A stretch of DNA of 64,000 nt from Apteryx mantelli (taxonomy: Eukaryota > Chordata > Aves > Apterygiformes > Apterygidae), in NCBI RefSeq assembly GCF_036417845.1, contig NC_089981.1, positions 77,851,268 through 77,915,267 on the forward strand, in the 5' to 3' direction. The notes under the pieces are model-generated. The model worked only from the letters and a program-made list of their open reading frames with translations. It searched no databases and was not told where the DNA came from. Every line of letters begins with the position of its first letter. Position 1 is the first letter of the stretch. Both the position numbers and the translations under genes were made by a program. Positions 21,301 to 33,300 of this stretch are shown here, one piece after another.

Positions 21301-24300
21301 TGCCAACTTGCAGTTGTAAATTTGTGGCATTGGTTTTAAAAATTGTTTCTAAGTTTGTAGTTTTGTGTATAGCTTTTTAAAGAGTGTTTTTTGTTTGTTT
21401 GTTTGTTTTTTTAAACATTCTAGCACTGGCAAGTTTGGAGCGTGTTTTATACCTGGCCTTTGTAAACAGAGTGACCTGACGCTGTTTGCTGCCAGACCTG
21501 GGCTCCGTCTCTGGAAGTCAGATGTTCATGGAACTGTTCAGGCCACATTCATACTCAAAGATGTATTTGCTGGAGGAGTAAAAACTTTTGAACTGTATCC
21601 TCGTTTGGAGCCATCTGACAGAGGAAGTTGTAGCTCCCCAGAGAAACACCTTGGGCTTGTTTCATGCTTTTTCCAAGAGGGATGGGTGCTGACCTGGAAT
21701 GAATATAGCATCTACTTATTAGACACTGTGAACCAGGTAGATAAATCTTGTGGGTGCATATTTTTTCTTACCTGATTTTGGTCGTGCTGCTATTAACCTG
21801 TGAGACTCTCTTTGGCTTGTCCATTACATTTACATGGTTCAAATTCATGTTTAAACTTAACAAAGGAAACTTTCATCTCTCCCTTTTCAAGTTGTGGTTG
21901 TATTGATATACTCATAGACAAGACTTACATATATTTAATTTTTATATTTAATATATAAAGCTTTCAATCCAGGTGTTTTCTGTGCATCATAATAAATTCT
22001 GTATCTGTAGCAAAGCATATATAAACCTAAAATCTAGTAATGCATGCTAAGAGATGTTTTAGACCTTTAAAACATGCCTGGAACTATTTCTGCCTTTTCT
22101 TCTACTGTTTTTGGTGTTTGTGCCAAAAAACAAGTATTCCATTTTGTTTGGTGTGGAGAAAGCTGTTAGCTATTTTGTCATTTAAAAAATGTGTATGAAA
22201 GTGAACACAAATTGTTTGTTTTGTCTAAATTATATCGAACATTTGTACAGCAGTTCTTTTCCCTCACCAGATTGTTTGTTTTTAGAGTTAAGCGATTGGT
22301 TGCTATTAATTTAGACAGAGAAAATGAATAGATCCCTGGCATTATACAGAATGAAAATTAGTATAAAAATTGAGCTATGTAAGGATTAAAAGGTGCTTTC
22401 CTGTTTCTTTTCTCAGTTTTCTTTCTTTTTGATAAGATAAAACCCTTATTCTGTAGCTATACATGTTGATTAAATTCCAGTGAACACTTGTTAAAAAGAG
22501 CCTCATTTTGCCCAAGCAGCATATTAATCTCATGCCAATTAATTCTTTCTCTGTTGACTCTATAGGCTTTGATTGGTGGCTTGGAAGGATATGGTGATAT
22601 TGTGTCTGTGTCCTGTACCAACAATGAGATTTTTCTCCTAAAGGGAGATAGAGACATCATAAGAATTTCGAGTAGACCTGAAGGACTGTCATCAATAGGT
22701 TTGTATAGATTAGCAAATTTCAGTATGTGCCTCGTGGAACATGGTACCTGTCTTTTTAACAAAAGCCTTCTAGTTTCTAACAAAAATCTACCAGCTTCTG
22801 TTGACTTGCTTAACTGTTTCTAAAGATTATATTTACAGCTCTGGTTTATCTGTTTATCTGAGCCTCTGTTTTGGCTGCAGCAAGACTTGAGGCATTAAGA
22901 AATCAATTATAGTTCCCTCTTTTTGAGAGTGGATCAGCATTATCCTAGTCTGGCATCTCTGATCTGTGCAGTCTAGCCCTTATTCTAAAACCATGGTGCT
23001 GAAGAAGTCTGTGTTCCTGATTGTGGTTCTCTCTTTGTTCACAATCTCAGTTGCCTGGTTTGGAGATGCCTGAATAGGTTGGTTCTGTGTCACTGGTCAG
23101 CACCTACGTTTCAGCGAAATCGGCAGATAAAGAGAAGCTTTAGACCTTTCATTTTGTGTTGAAAGGAACTAGATTAGGGATAGCATTTAATTGTTTAAGC
23201 AGTTCTTCACTCACAGGCTTCTAAGGGATGCTTATTGTTCTATTCTTAATTTGTGAGTATAGGTTGAAAGGTGTCTTCTTGAAATATATTTTTCTTTTAA
23301 TTACCACAGTGACTTATCTGGTAAATTTTGCTTATTTTGGCAAGCTACAGAATGTTTGGATGAAGAAGTTGAAGATAAAGGATACTTCAGTATCTGACAC
23401 AGTTGAGTTTTCCAAGCTGAAGACTTGCACCATTCTCCATACATAAATATAAATTCAGAATATTACTATTAGAGATTTGATACAGGCTTTGGGGGTTTGA
23501 TTTAACTAAAATGACTTCATATAGTTCCACTTACATGAAATTACAATATGATATGTATGTTAATGTTGCAAGTTTAGATAGAATATTTTTCCATTGGATA
23601 AAACTTCTTTTCTTTCAACACTCTCCAAGAATTATGGTTCTACTCTCTTCACACTCTAGTATTTATACTTTTATTTTTCTTTTGGTCAGTTTCAGATGTG
23701 AATTCAAAATTGCTGAGTCCTTTAACAGATATGAACCCTAAATTGCTGACCCCATTATCAGTAGTTGCATCTGTACCATCTGGCCCTTCAATGGAAACAG
23801 ATAAAAAAATGGTTACTTCCCCTTCAGTTATTGCTGATAAAAATGACTCTTATTCTTTAGCAAAAGATGATCTGGAAACTCCAATGCTATCGGAAAAAAG
23901 CTTTGATAGAGTGGGAGACTTAAACAATGAAACAAGAAAAAGGGGCTGCTCTGTAGCAAGTGAATCAAGAAGCAGGAGCAGTTCAGTAAATTCTGTGGAC
24001 AGTGGTTCTAGTTTTATGATATGTGCAGACCAACTTTCAGAAGCTCAGAGAGAGAGTCAGCCTTCTTCACAGCGGTTCAGCATCATCAGCTCTGAAGATT
24101 TTGATCAAGAACTCATTGTAAAGCCAATTAAAGTGAAAAAGAAAAAAAAGAAGAAACAAGGTAAGTCTAACAACTTCCTGTGCCACTGCTAATTATTAGA
24201 ATGTGTCACTTGATACACACTTCTGTGAAATGTGTGTTTGAACAGCTTTATGTTGTATTATCATGTGAAATGTAAAACTTTGACATATTTTGGTGGGTCA

Positions 24301-27300
24301 TTTATGTTTAAGATGAAAGCTTGTTTTGAAAGTGATCAATTGATTACTTTTTTCTTGTTAGATGTATTTGTTTTATTCTTTTAACTTTGTTTTGATTTAT
24401 GTAAACAAACATTTATGTAATGGTAATATACAGTGGATTCTACTTCCAGGTTTACGCTGGAATTGTTTAATATTTGTCTCTTATATTTGACAATGTATTC
24501 CTTAGCCAGGCTTTTTAGTTTATTAAAATATGTAGTTAATCATTCTAATTTACTGTGTTGGTCTCATAACTTTAAAATGCTTTGCAATTAAGACTTGTTG
24601 GCCTTTGTATGTATCATTTAGTAGTGAAGTGATAAAATTAAATATGTCAACATTGCATTTAACTCTATTCTTCTGTGATGAAATATTTGAGTTTCTTATT
24701 TTGCATTGATATTTAATAGATTTTATTAATAATATTTCTTCCCCTTTTTTTGTGAGAACAGAAAGTGGGACCAAGAAAAACCACAGCTCTCTGGAAGGTA
24801 TACCAAGTTATGAGCGTCAGCTTTCTGGTGACAGTCCACATTCACTGAATGCAGATTCATTTTCCATGACTTCTAGCCTAATGAGTGGGAGCATTGATCA
24901 TTTGAGTACCGGATCTCCAGATCAGGAAAGCATGTTCAGTGTGGAGTCGCATACGATCTTGCAAGAAGATAACAGTTCAGAAACTTTCAGTGTCTTACAG
25001 TCTCCCGAGTCTACTACTTTACTAATTCATGAAGAAAATGGAGATATGGTTGATTTACAGAAACTTCCAAATAGTGACAGTGGCATGGGCACATCGACTA
25101 TTACAGATGCTTTGACATCTCTCTCTCCTCTAATCCTCACAGAAGACTTGGCGAGCAGTGTTGATACCGAATATAATCCTAGTGTGCTTTCTGCAAATGA
25201 TGAATGCTGTCCTGGAAGGGTAAGCCAAGAAGAACAACAGGCCTTTACTGCATTGTGTGAAATAGATGAAACTTTAGATAAAATAAAGCTGCAGGATACT
25301 GAAAAATGTTTTGAAGAGCCAGACCTTACAGACCAAATGCTTTTGGAGTGCAATGGTATACCTGGTGTTCAGACATCACTGACACAAAAGGAAAGTGATG
25401 AAACTGGTAGGGAAGACCAACAGCAAGACTCTCTAATAAACAATTCTCTGTCAGATCCTTCTGTTCTCCAGTTTGACATCTCTAAAGAGGTTTATTCAGA
25501 GAACACCTCCATTTCTGGATGGAATTTTGAAAGTGCAATCAAAGCTAGATCTAGTACTAGCACTGCTGAATGGGTAACAAACACTCATGAAAGTAAGACT
25601 GAGAAATCTGCCTCAAGTGATGAAGAGGATATTTATGGACATGGATTACCGTATTCATCTTCAGAGACTAGCATGCCTGAAATTGGTGCTGGGCTTGCTG
25701 CCCAGGATGTGGCCAGAATAAGTGTAGATGAAATGGTGCTGTTAAAATCTGATCAGGTATATGTTTTCAATTTACTTAAAATATTTATAATCTCAGCATT
25801 TCAAAAGAAACATTTGTGTAAATACTATTCTTTAGTTCTTTAGGAAGGCAATTTTCTTCTTATTTGATTGAACAAGTAGCCCAATTCCTGCAAGATACTG
25901 TTACCAACTTCCACTGACTACAGTAAGAATTAATGCTGATCATCCTGCATGGCTAGCTTCTAGAGAAGGATTATTTCACCTGTTAAGTACTCACAATAAG
26001 GATTAGTCTGTCTTTGTGTCTTAAACAGCAGTGAGTGCTATTTAAAATGTTGGAATTCTTCCTGTTACCCCATTTTTCCTCATTGTTATCTTTTTGGAGG
26101 AAATATTGCCAGAAATTGTAATTCTCCTATAGACTACAGAAAAGAAATACTAAAATTAATAATTGCTGAAATCACTGGGAGTTTCAGCAGAGATTTTTAA
26201 GAAGGAAATTAGTTTTTCCTTCTTTTTTTTTTTTTTAATCTGTAACAGCCTTGTATTGAGAGTAACTGAAATATTTGTAGATAAAAGGTTAAGATTTGTG
26301 TTGATGGTGTCCTATTCAGAGATAAGTGTAGCCCAAAGTATAGAAGGCCTTCAGGTTATGAAATTGTGTTCTCATGCTCCAGAATGTTTAGAAAAGCACA
26401 TCAGCTTTTCAGACGCTTACACTATAGGTTATATATGCAGTGCTTGGGTCCACCTAATGCAAGCTATCAAAATTCAGAATAGCAGTCTGTAAACAAAATT
26501 TCTGTAATACATGGCTTCTGTACCATACAAGGAGGATCGGAGTTGGACATTTAGCTGTTTCTTCATCAGTAGTCTCTGTGCGCTAGTATTTTCCAAAACG
26601 GCTGTCTTGTTTCCTTCGCTAATTGTTTAATAGACAATAAGTAGCCTTCTGGATTAAGGAGATACTAGACATTTTTAAACATTCCTTTTTTGCAGCTGCC
26701 ATTTATTTTAGGTATGTGTTCTTTAATTAATAAGAGAAGATCTGCCACTTTTTGGAGGTAGGTGACAGTGTGGAGTTTTCTTTTTGCCAAAAGTTTTGTT
26801 CTCACAGTCTTGGAGCTTGCAGTACACTATCTTAGAGAACTCTGACGGATGGAGTTTTATTTTACACAAAGCATTCCTTCATTCATTCATTAAGGTACAT
26901 AAGAACTTTACATTTAGCTTTTTAAATGAAAATGTCAGTTGTTATAGCTTATATGTTGCCATTTTCTTGTGCAGTTTGAAGATGCCTGACACTGTTCTGA
27001 CTCTACAGTTCTTAGTTTGCAGAGAGCTGGATGGGATACTCTGGCCCTGGTTATGGCATAGTGAGCCTGGTTGTCTCAGAAAAGTATATTTGGTGCCTGG
27101 ACTACAGAGGCAGCCTGTACTGCAGTGCTCTGCCTGGTGCCGGACTGCGGTGGCAGAAGTTTGAAGATGGTGTCCAGCAGGTGGCGGTTTCCCCCTCAGG
27201 TTGGCTGGCATTATTTCCCTTTAACCTCATGTAAATACAGAACTTTCATAGACTTGTGCATATTCTTTGCCTTTTTTTTTTATAATAGCTATTATTTAAT

Positions 27301-30300
27301 TGGGTAGACTTGTCATCTTTCTGAGATTCATAAGCACTGTTATGTAAGCACTGTACTGTAGCTGTAATTTTTGTACATGTAGCTTATTGACTATTTTAAT
27401 GTAGCACTTCTAGAAGCTTGGTTCTTGTTTCTTTGGGACTTGTTTCATGTAAAAGTAGTGTAAAAAAAAAAAAAAGTCATCTTGGATGATGTGCATTTTC
27501 AGTACATCAGCATACCATGTTCTAGTTTAAGTGGTTATCTTCTAACAAGTTCTTACTATCACATCTTGAGAAGTTTTCAACATAGAGCTGCCTGATTAAG
27601 GTGAACTACAGAAGTAGCAGTTAAGTGGTAGGAAAAAATAAATCAAGAGGTCCTTATCTGCTCAGAACCTTGTTGTTTTTTTTAATATGAAACTATTCAT
27701 GATTCCCCGGTTTAAAATTCTTTTTGTTATAAATGTAGAATTGTGGTTTTTTTAAACTCAAGAAAACTGAAAGTTTTAATTATGGCACATTTACTTACGA
27801 TTTTATTCTGGATGCTTTGGAATGAAGGTTATGTTGGATTAAAAATGAGCAGGTTTTGGATATGGACTTGCATCCCTCTTGGCCTTCCAGATTGCTCCAG
27901 GACTGTTGTGAAAATATAAGTTTCTTGAACATTTTCTTAACTTAGCTGCCTATCTTGCCAATACTTTTCTTCCCCTGTCATCTCTTAAAGCACCTGTCAG
28001 TCTTTTCTCCTCTCTGTGAAGTAGATGATTTGCTAACTATTTTAAGAAGAAAGGTGTTACATTTGATCTGCAGCTGAGCCTTGTTGGGGACAAAAATATA
28101 AGTGTAGCTGTATTAGGTCAGATCAAAGATTCATCCAGCTCAGTATCCTGTCTTTAACAGTGGTCAAAAATAGATGCCTGCAAGAGAGTAAAAGGATTGG
28201 AGTAGCATGTATGACATTTGCCCTTAGTACTCTGACAGCAATTGTTGGTGGATATGATACTAAATGTCTCTGCATTTAGTACCCTCAATTCTGTGAAGTT
28301 AACAGATTTCTCCTTGACCCCATATAGACTTCTAGCATCCACAGCTTCCTGTGGATGTATTAAAACAAGAGTATGTTAACCGAAAAGATCAAAATAGAAT
28401 CAAATAATGCTACTTTGTGGAATTGTTCAAAGGCAGTTAAGTTGCCAATATATTGCAAAATATTGTACCAATGTTGCAGCAGTATATTGGTACAAGCCAG
28501 CATGGATACAAGTCATGAGTTAAGTTCAGAGTTCCATTCAGGTTTTTTTTTCTGAGCTATCTTTACTACCTGGAATGGGGAAAAAGTTCTCAAGAAGGAT
28601 TTGTGTAGTTGCATTTCTGAGTTCTGTCTGCTCGTGACGTGCTGAGCAGCAAATGATAATACTGCCTGCTGCTGTGTGAAACGTTACATCTGGTCCAGTG
28701 TTTTTCACTCATGACTGGTCCATAAAACTTATTGTTTAGCTTACTTTCACATTCTACAAACAGTAATGGAATTAGTATTACAATTATCTCATATTCCTTT
28801 ATGTGCCTTTTTCAAATCTGTAACTACGGTGGTAGTGAAAGCATTTGCTACAGACTTTGTGAATACGTAGATGTGCTAAGGACATACCAAACTGTAATGG
28901 AGGCAAGCCATGAACTTACGTTTCTTAATAGCTGGCTCCTTTGGCCCTGGGGACTTTTGTTTCTTTTCAGTATGTATAACTAAAGAGTATTTAAAATTAA
29001 ATATACTCTGATGGTAAATGCATTTCAGCAGTTCCTGGAGAAGCTGGCCACTGTTCTTGCCTTTTAAAAATATATATAAGCAAGACAAATGTTTACGTTT
29101 TTAAAACTTGTATTTTTATTTTATTTTACTGTTTTGGCTCTTTTCCTTCGTGTTAGCTTTGGTTAGGTCAGCTATCTCTGTTACAGTGATCGCTAAGTGA
29201 TATTACGTTCTCTATCTCCTCGTACAGGGGCTCTTCTCTGGAAGATTGAACAGAAAACTAACAAGGCATATGCTTGTGGAAAAGTAACTATAAAAGGAAA
29301 ACGCCACTGGTATGAGGCTTTACCTCAGGCTGTATTTGTAGCTTTAAGTGATGACACTGCCTGGATTATCAGAACAAATGGAGATCTGTATCTGCAAACA
29401 GGTATCTGAATTAATTGCAGCCTCTTTCAGTTTTTACAGACTAAGATCATTAGGGTGTAAATCTGTTGAATGATTACAGGTTTTTTTAAATTTTTATCCA
29501 AAGCTAGGAAGGGAAACAGTTTTATCTTGAAAAATGATTGGAAACAGTTATGAGACTTTAATTAGGAAACAGGGAACCTAGCTCATGGCCCTTAGCTGTT
29601 GTGCTAAGTGGAGTACATGCAGAATAAAAAATTTTTGATAAGGGAGGAATACGAGATGGATAGAAATAAATGGTAAAGGACTGCAGAAAATGATGAAATA
29701 GTATCCTCACCTTGATGACGGTATGGTACCCTGAAACAACTGAGTCTTAAGTGGGGTTTGTTTTCTTGCTTTAAGGATTTTAGCAAAGTTATAAGAAGGG
29801 ATTTGAAAGATGGGATAGTGTGTGGCTGTTCAGAGTTTTAAGTATGAGGGGCAGCATAGGAAAAAACAAAAGCTATTTGTTTTGAAAAGTTGTATTTAAT
29901 AAGTCTTTCAGAGCTAAGAGTTCTGTCTTGCACTGCCTTCCTTTCATTATCAAGAGATAAGACCTTTAAAAGCTTTGGAGGTATAGCCAGGTGGTGTATA
30001 TTTGATGTGACAGAGGAAGCAAAGCTAGTGGAGGAATGGGACAGGCTTAGGGAGTGGCAGTCTTTACAGCAGCATTGTCATGGGATGTGAATGAGGCAAG
30101 GATCAGAGAAAGCGATAGTGCAGTGGCAACTTTGAAGTGATGGCCTTAGCTTCAGCTGTTTCAGCTAATAGAAGAGGCTGCGTCTGGGAGGTGTTATGCA
30201 GAGAGTATTCAGGCTAGATACAAGGAACAAGAGAGAAGCCTAATTCAAGGGTGAAGCTCCAAGTTACAGATTTAAGGGAGAAGAGTATCAAGGAGAGAGG

Positions 30301-33300
30301 CAGGGGAACCGTGCACAGGGAGCTGAACTGGTAAGGAAGCATTTCAGATAGTATACTGAAAGAATTACTGGAGAAGTAAGAGGAAGACTGGGTGGAGGCG
30401 GGAAAAAATAAGACACTAAAGCAGGGCAAAATTGTGAGTGTTGACCAATATTCTGTTTTACCTTCCATTTAACTTTGATATTCTCCTAACTTCTCTTGTA
30501 GATTTAATTGGTACATTATAATACAGTTTTACTTAAAATTATGTACAAATTCTTCATTATTGCATAAGAAAACTGTTTAAATACACGGCATTGTTTCAAA
30601 GATACTCTTCTTTTAAATTATCTTTTTTTCTGTAACTCCTCAACTTAATTAAAAATCAACTGGCCTGCCGAGGTCACATGTATGTTAGGAAGTATGGATA
30701 GTGGTGATAAAAGTGAACTTGATGCCAGTCACATAGGGCTCTGTGGAGGTTTGAATCAATTTTCTTCCCTGTTAGAGACTGGTTTGATTACATCGGCTTA
30801 CATTCTGCTATTCTTAGGCTTCTAAATTTGTCTTTGATGCCAAAAATAAATTCTCAGTATACCTGTCTTGTTAATGTGATGCAGCCATAGTGATAGTTGT
30901 TTCTTCAGGATCCTTTAATTCCCTCCACCACCCTGTCTAACTTCTCTAACAAGCATGTGTGTGAGCGAGAGTGGAACTGAGCATTTTTCTTATTATCTTT
31001 TTAGAATATCATACCGGTGAGTCTGATGGTACTTGCTTTAGAAGCATGAGAAGAAAAAGAAAAAGCTACGTCTCTTGAGCTGTTCACATATAGCCATGTA
31101 AATCAAGCTTCAGTGTAGTTGTGGAGAAGACACGTATTCCTCTAGATTACATGTATAGACATATGTGCATTAACTGCCTATAAACATAATCAGAACTTCT
31201 CTCCTTCCTTCAGTACTGCTTGCTGTGGCATGTTCTCTTATAATTGCCTGGCTGCCTCTATACAGATCAGGCTGTTTCTCTTCCTGGCATGTCTTGGGCA
31301 AAAGTTTGTGCGTTACCTGCTTTTTTTTTCCTTATCCTTCCTGTTAAGTCTAATATATGTTTTATAAACGGAGATTCCTAATTCTAACACTAGAGGGAGG
31401 AAAAGAACAGAAATGACAGGGTAAGACTTGTGGGTTCTGCCAGATATTGAAGGATATACAATGTTGTATTTCTCAAAAATAAAATTATTAATCAAAATAT
31501 CAAAATCTAAATTCAACCTTATTAGATGAAACGATTAATAGTCTATGGAAGGAACAGTGAATCAAGAGCATAGTGATCAAATGAAAAGTGTTAGCATGTT
31601 GGGGATATATTCCCCCTTCCCCCAGACCCCCATGCTTATTTTCTTTTGTTTTGTTTCTTTTAATTTAGTTGAAAAAAGCCAAAGTTTGTAAAGCAATCCT
31701 CCTTTTTTGATTTCTAGGCCTGAGTGTGGATCGTCCTTGTGCCAGAGCTGTAAAAGTTGACTGCCCTTATCCACTGTCGCAGGTTACATCCAGAAATAAT
31801 GTCGTCTGGGCACTGAGTGAGCAACGGGCCCTGCTATACCGGGAGGGAGTACGCAGCTTTTGTCCTGAAGGAGAACAGTGGAAGAGTGATATTGTCAGGT
31901 AACGACACTGTAGCAGGACAATGTCAAAACCAGAATGACACAAATAATTGTTTTCAGTGTTGGAACTCCTTGGTGTTTGAAAACACGTTACCTGAAGTAC
32001 TTACAGACCATTTTGTATATATTGTGTAGTCTTTGTTCAAACATTTCCGGAGTAACACTGGATTTTGCTCTGATGAATGACTGCTATGTAATGAAAAAAG
32101 ATGCCCTGAACAGAAGTGGTAATGCAACTGAAGCAAGCTTGGGCAAGTGGGAACAATGCTGAAAAGAGCTGTATAACATGTCAGTATGCTTTTTTATTTT
32201 ATTTTTACTAGATAGTATTTCTTTAATCTGTGCTGTAATGGCTTCTTCAATGGGCTCTCCAGATTTTCAAGTGTATTTTTTTTTCTGAGATTAAATCTCA
32301 ATTTTTTTTCATGGTCATTCATACACAGTTGGATAATACTTTCATATATCCCAATCAGAGGTTTTTAAAAGATGTTCTGAGTAATTGGTATTTAGCTTTG
32401 TAGCTGATCCTATGCTCAGAGTAGTTGGTGCTTTTAGCTTTATCACAAAATAAGTGTTTACTGATGGTTTTGAGTATCTAGAATATTGTTGTCTGTGATG
32501 TCAGCCTGAAGTGAATGTAGGAAGAAATTCTGCTTCTTGCAGTTGTATGATTTTATTTTCTACTGAACATCCTAATGTGAAAATCTTTAACCTGTGCTAC
32601 CTCTCCACTTTGTATCTGGCTCTCAAAGTCTAAGGAAGTATTCAGTATCTTGTTTAAATCTGAAATTTGCATGTAATTTAATCAATTTATTTAACAGAAA
32701 TATTTGCTTGACCTACACCTAAGGTACACTTAATATTCTTGGGCTTTGTATTACAATTGCAGAAAGTTCATATTTGATTTTTTTGGATTGATGAGGAAGG
32801 TTCTCTAAAAGAAATAGCATCGCTGACTACCTTTTTGTTTAGAACTGTCTGGTGTAATGATCTGATCCTCTTGACTTTCTGAGCTTAAAAAGGGTTTACT
32901 TATACAGGAAACTTTTTTATCTTTGCTGTGTGGCTGGGTCCAGTTTGCTATTTGTGGTGCCTGAACTGCTAGTACTGTTCTCAGAACAGGGCAAGGAAGT
33001 TGGAGGAGATATATTTGTGAAGCTGCCTTATCAAAAACTTGCAGAGCATGGCTATTTATTTATTTTTTACTGAACAAATCAGTCTTTATTTGGTTCTTTG
33101 TTATATTTCTGAGTTTCAAATCTCAAGTGATCTCTGAAGGCCTCTTTTGTGTTGAGCTTTTATTACTTATGAAAATTAATGAAATTTAGATTATTTGATA
33201 ACTGTGACAGTTTGAAATCAAATTTTTCTTTGAGCTTGTTCACACTGAGATTGAAAGACATTTTCAACTGCTGCTGGCATTGTAACAACTTATTTAAAAT

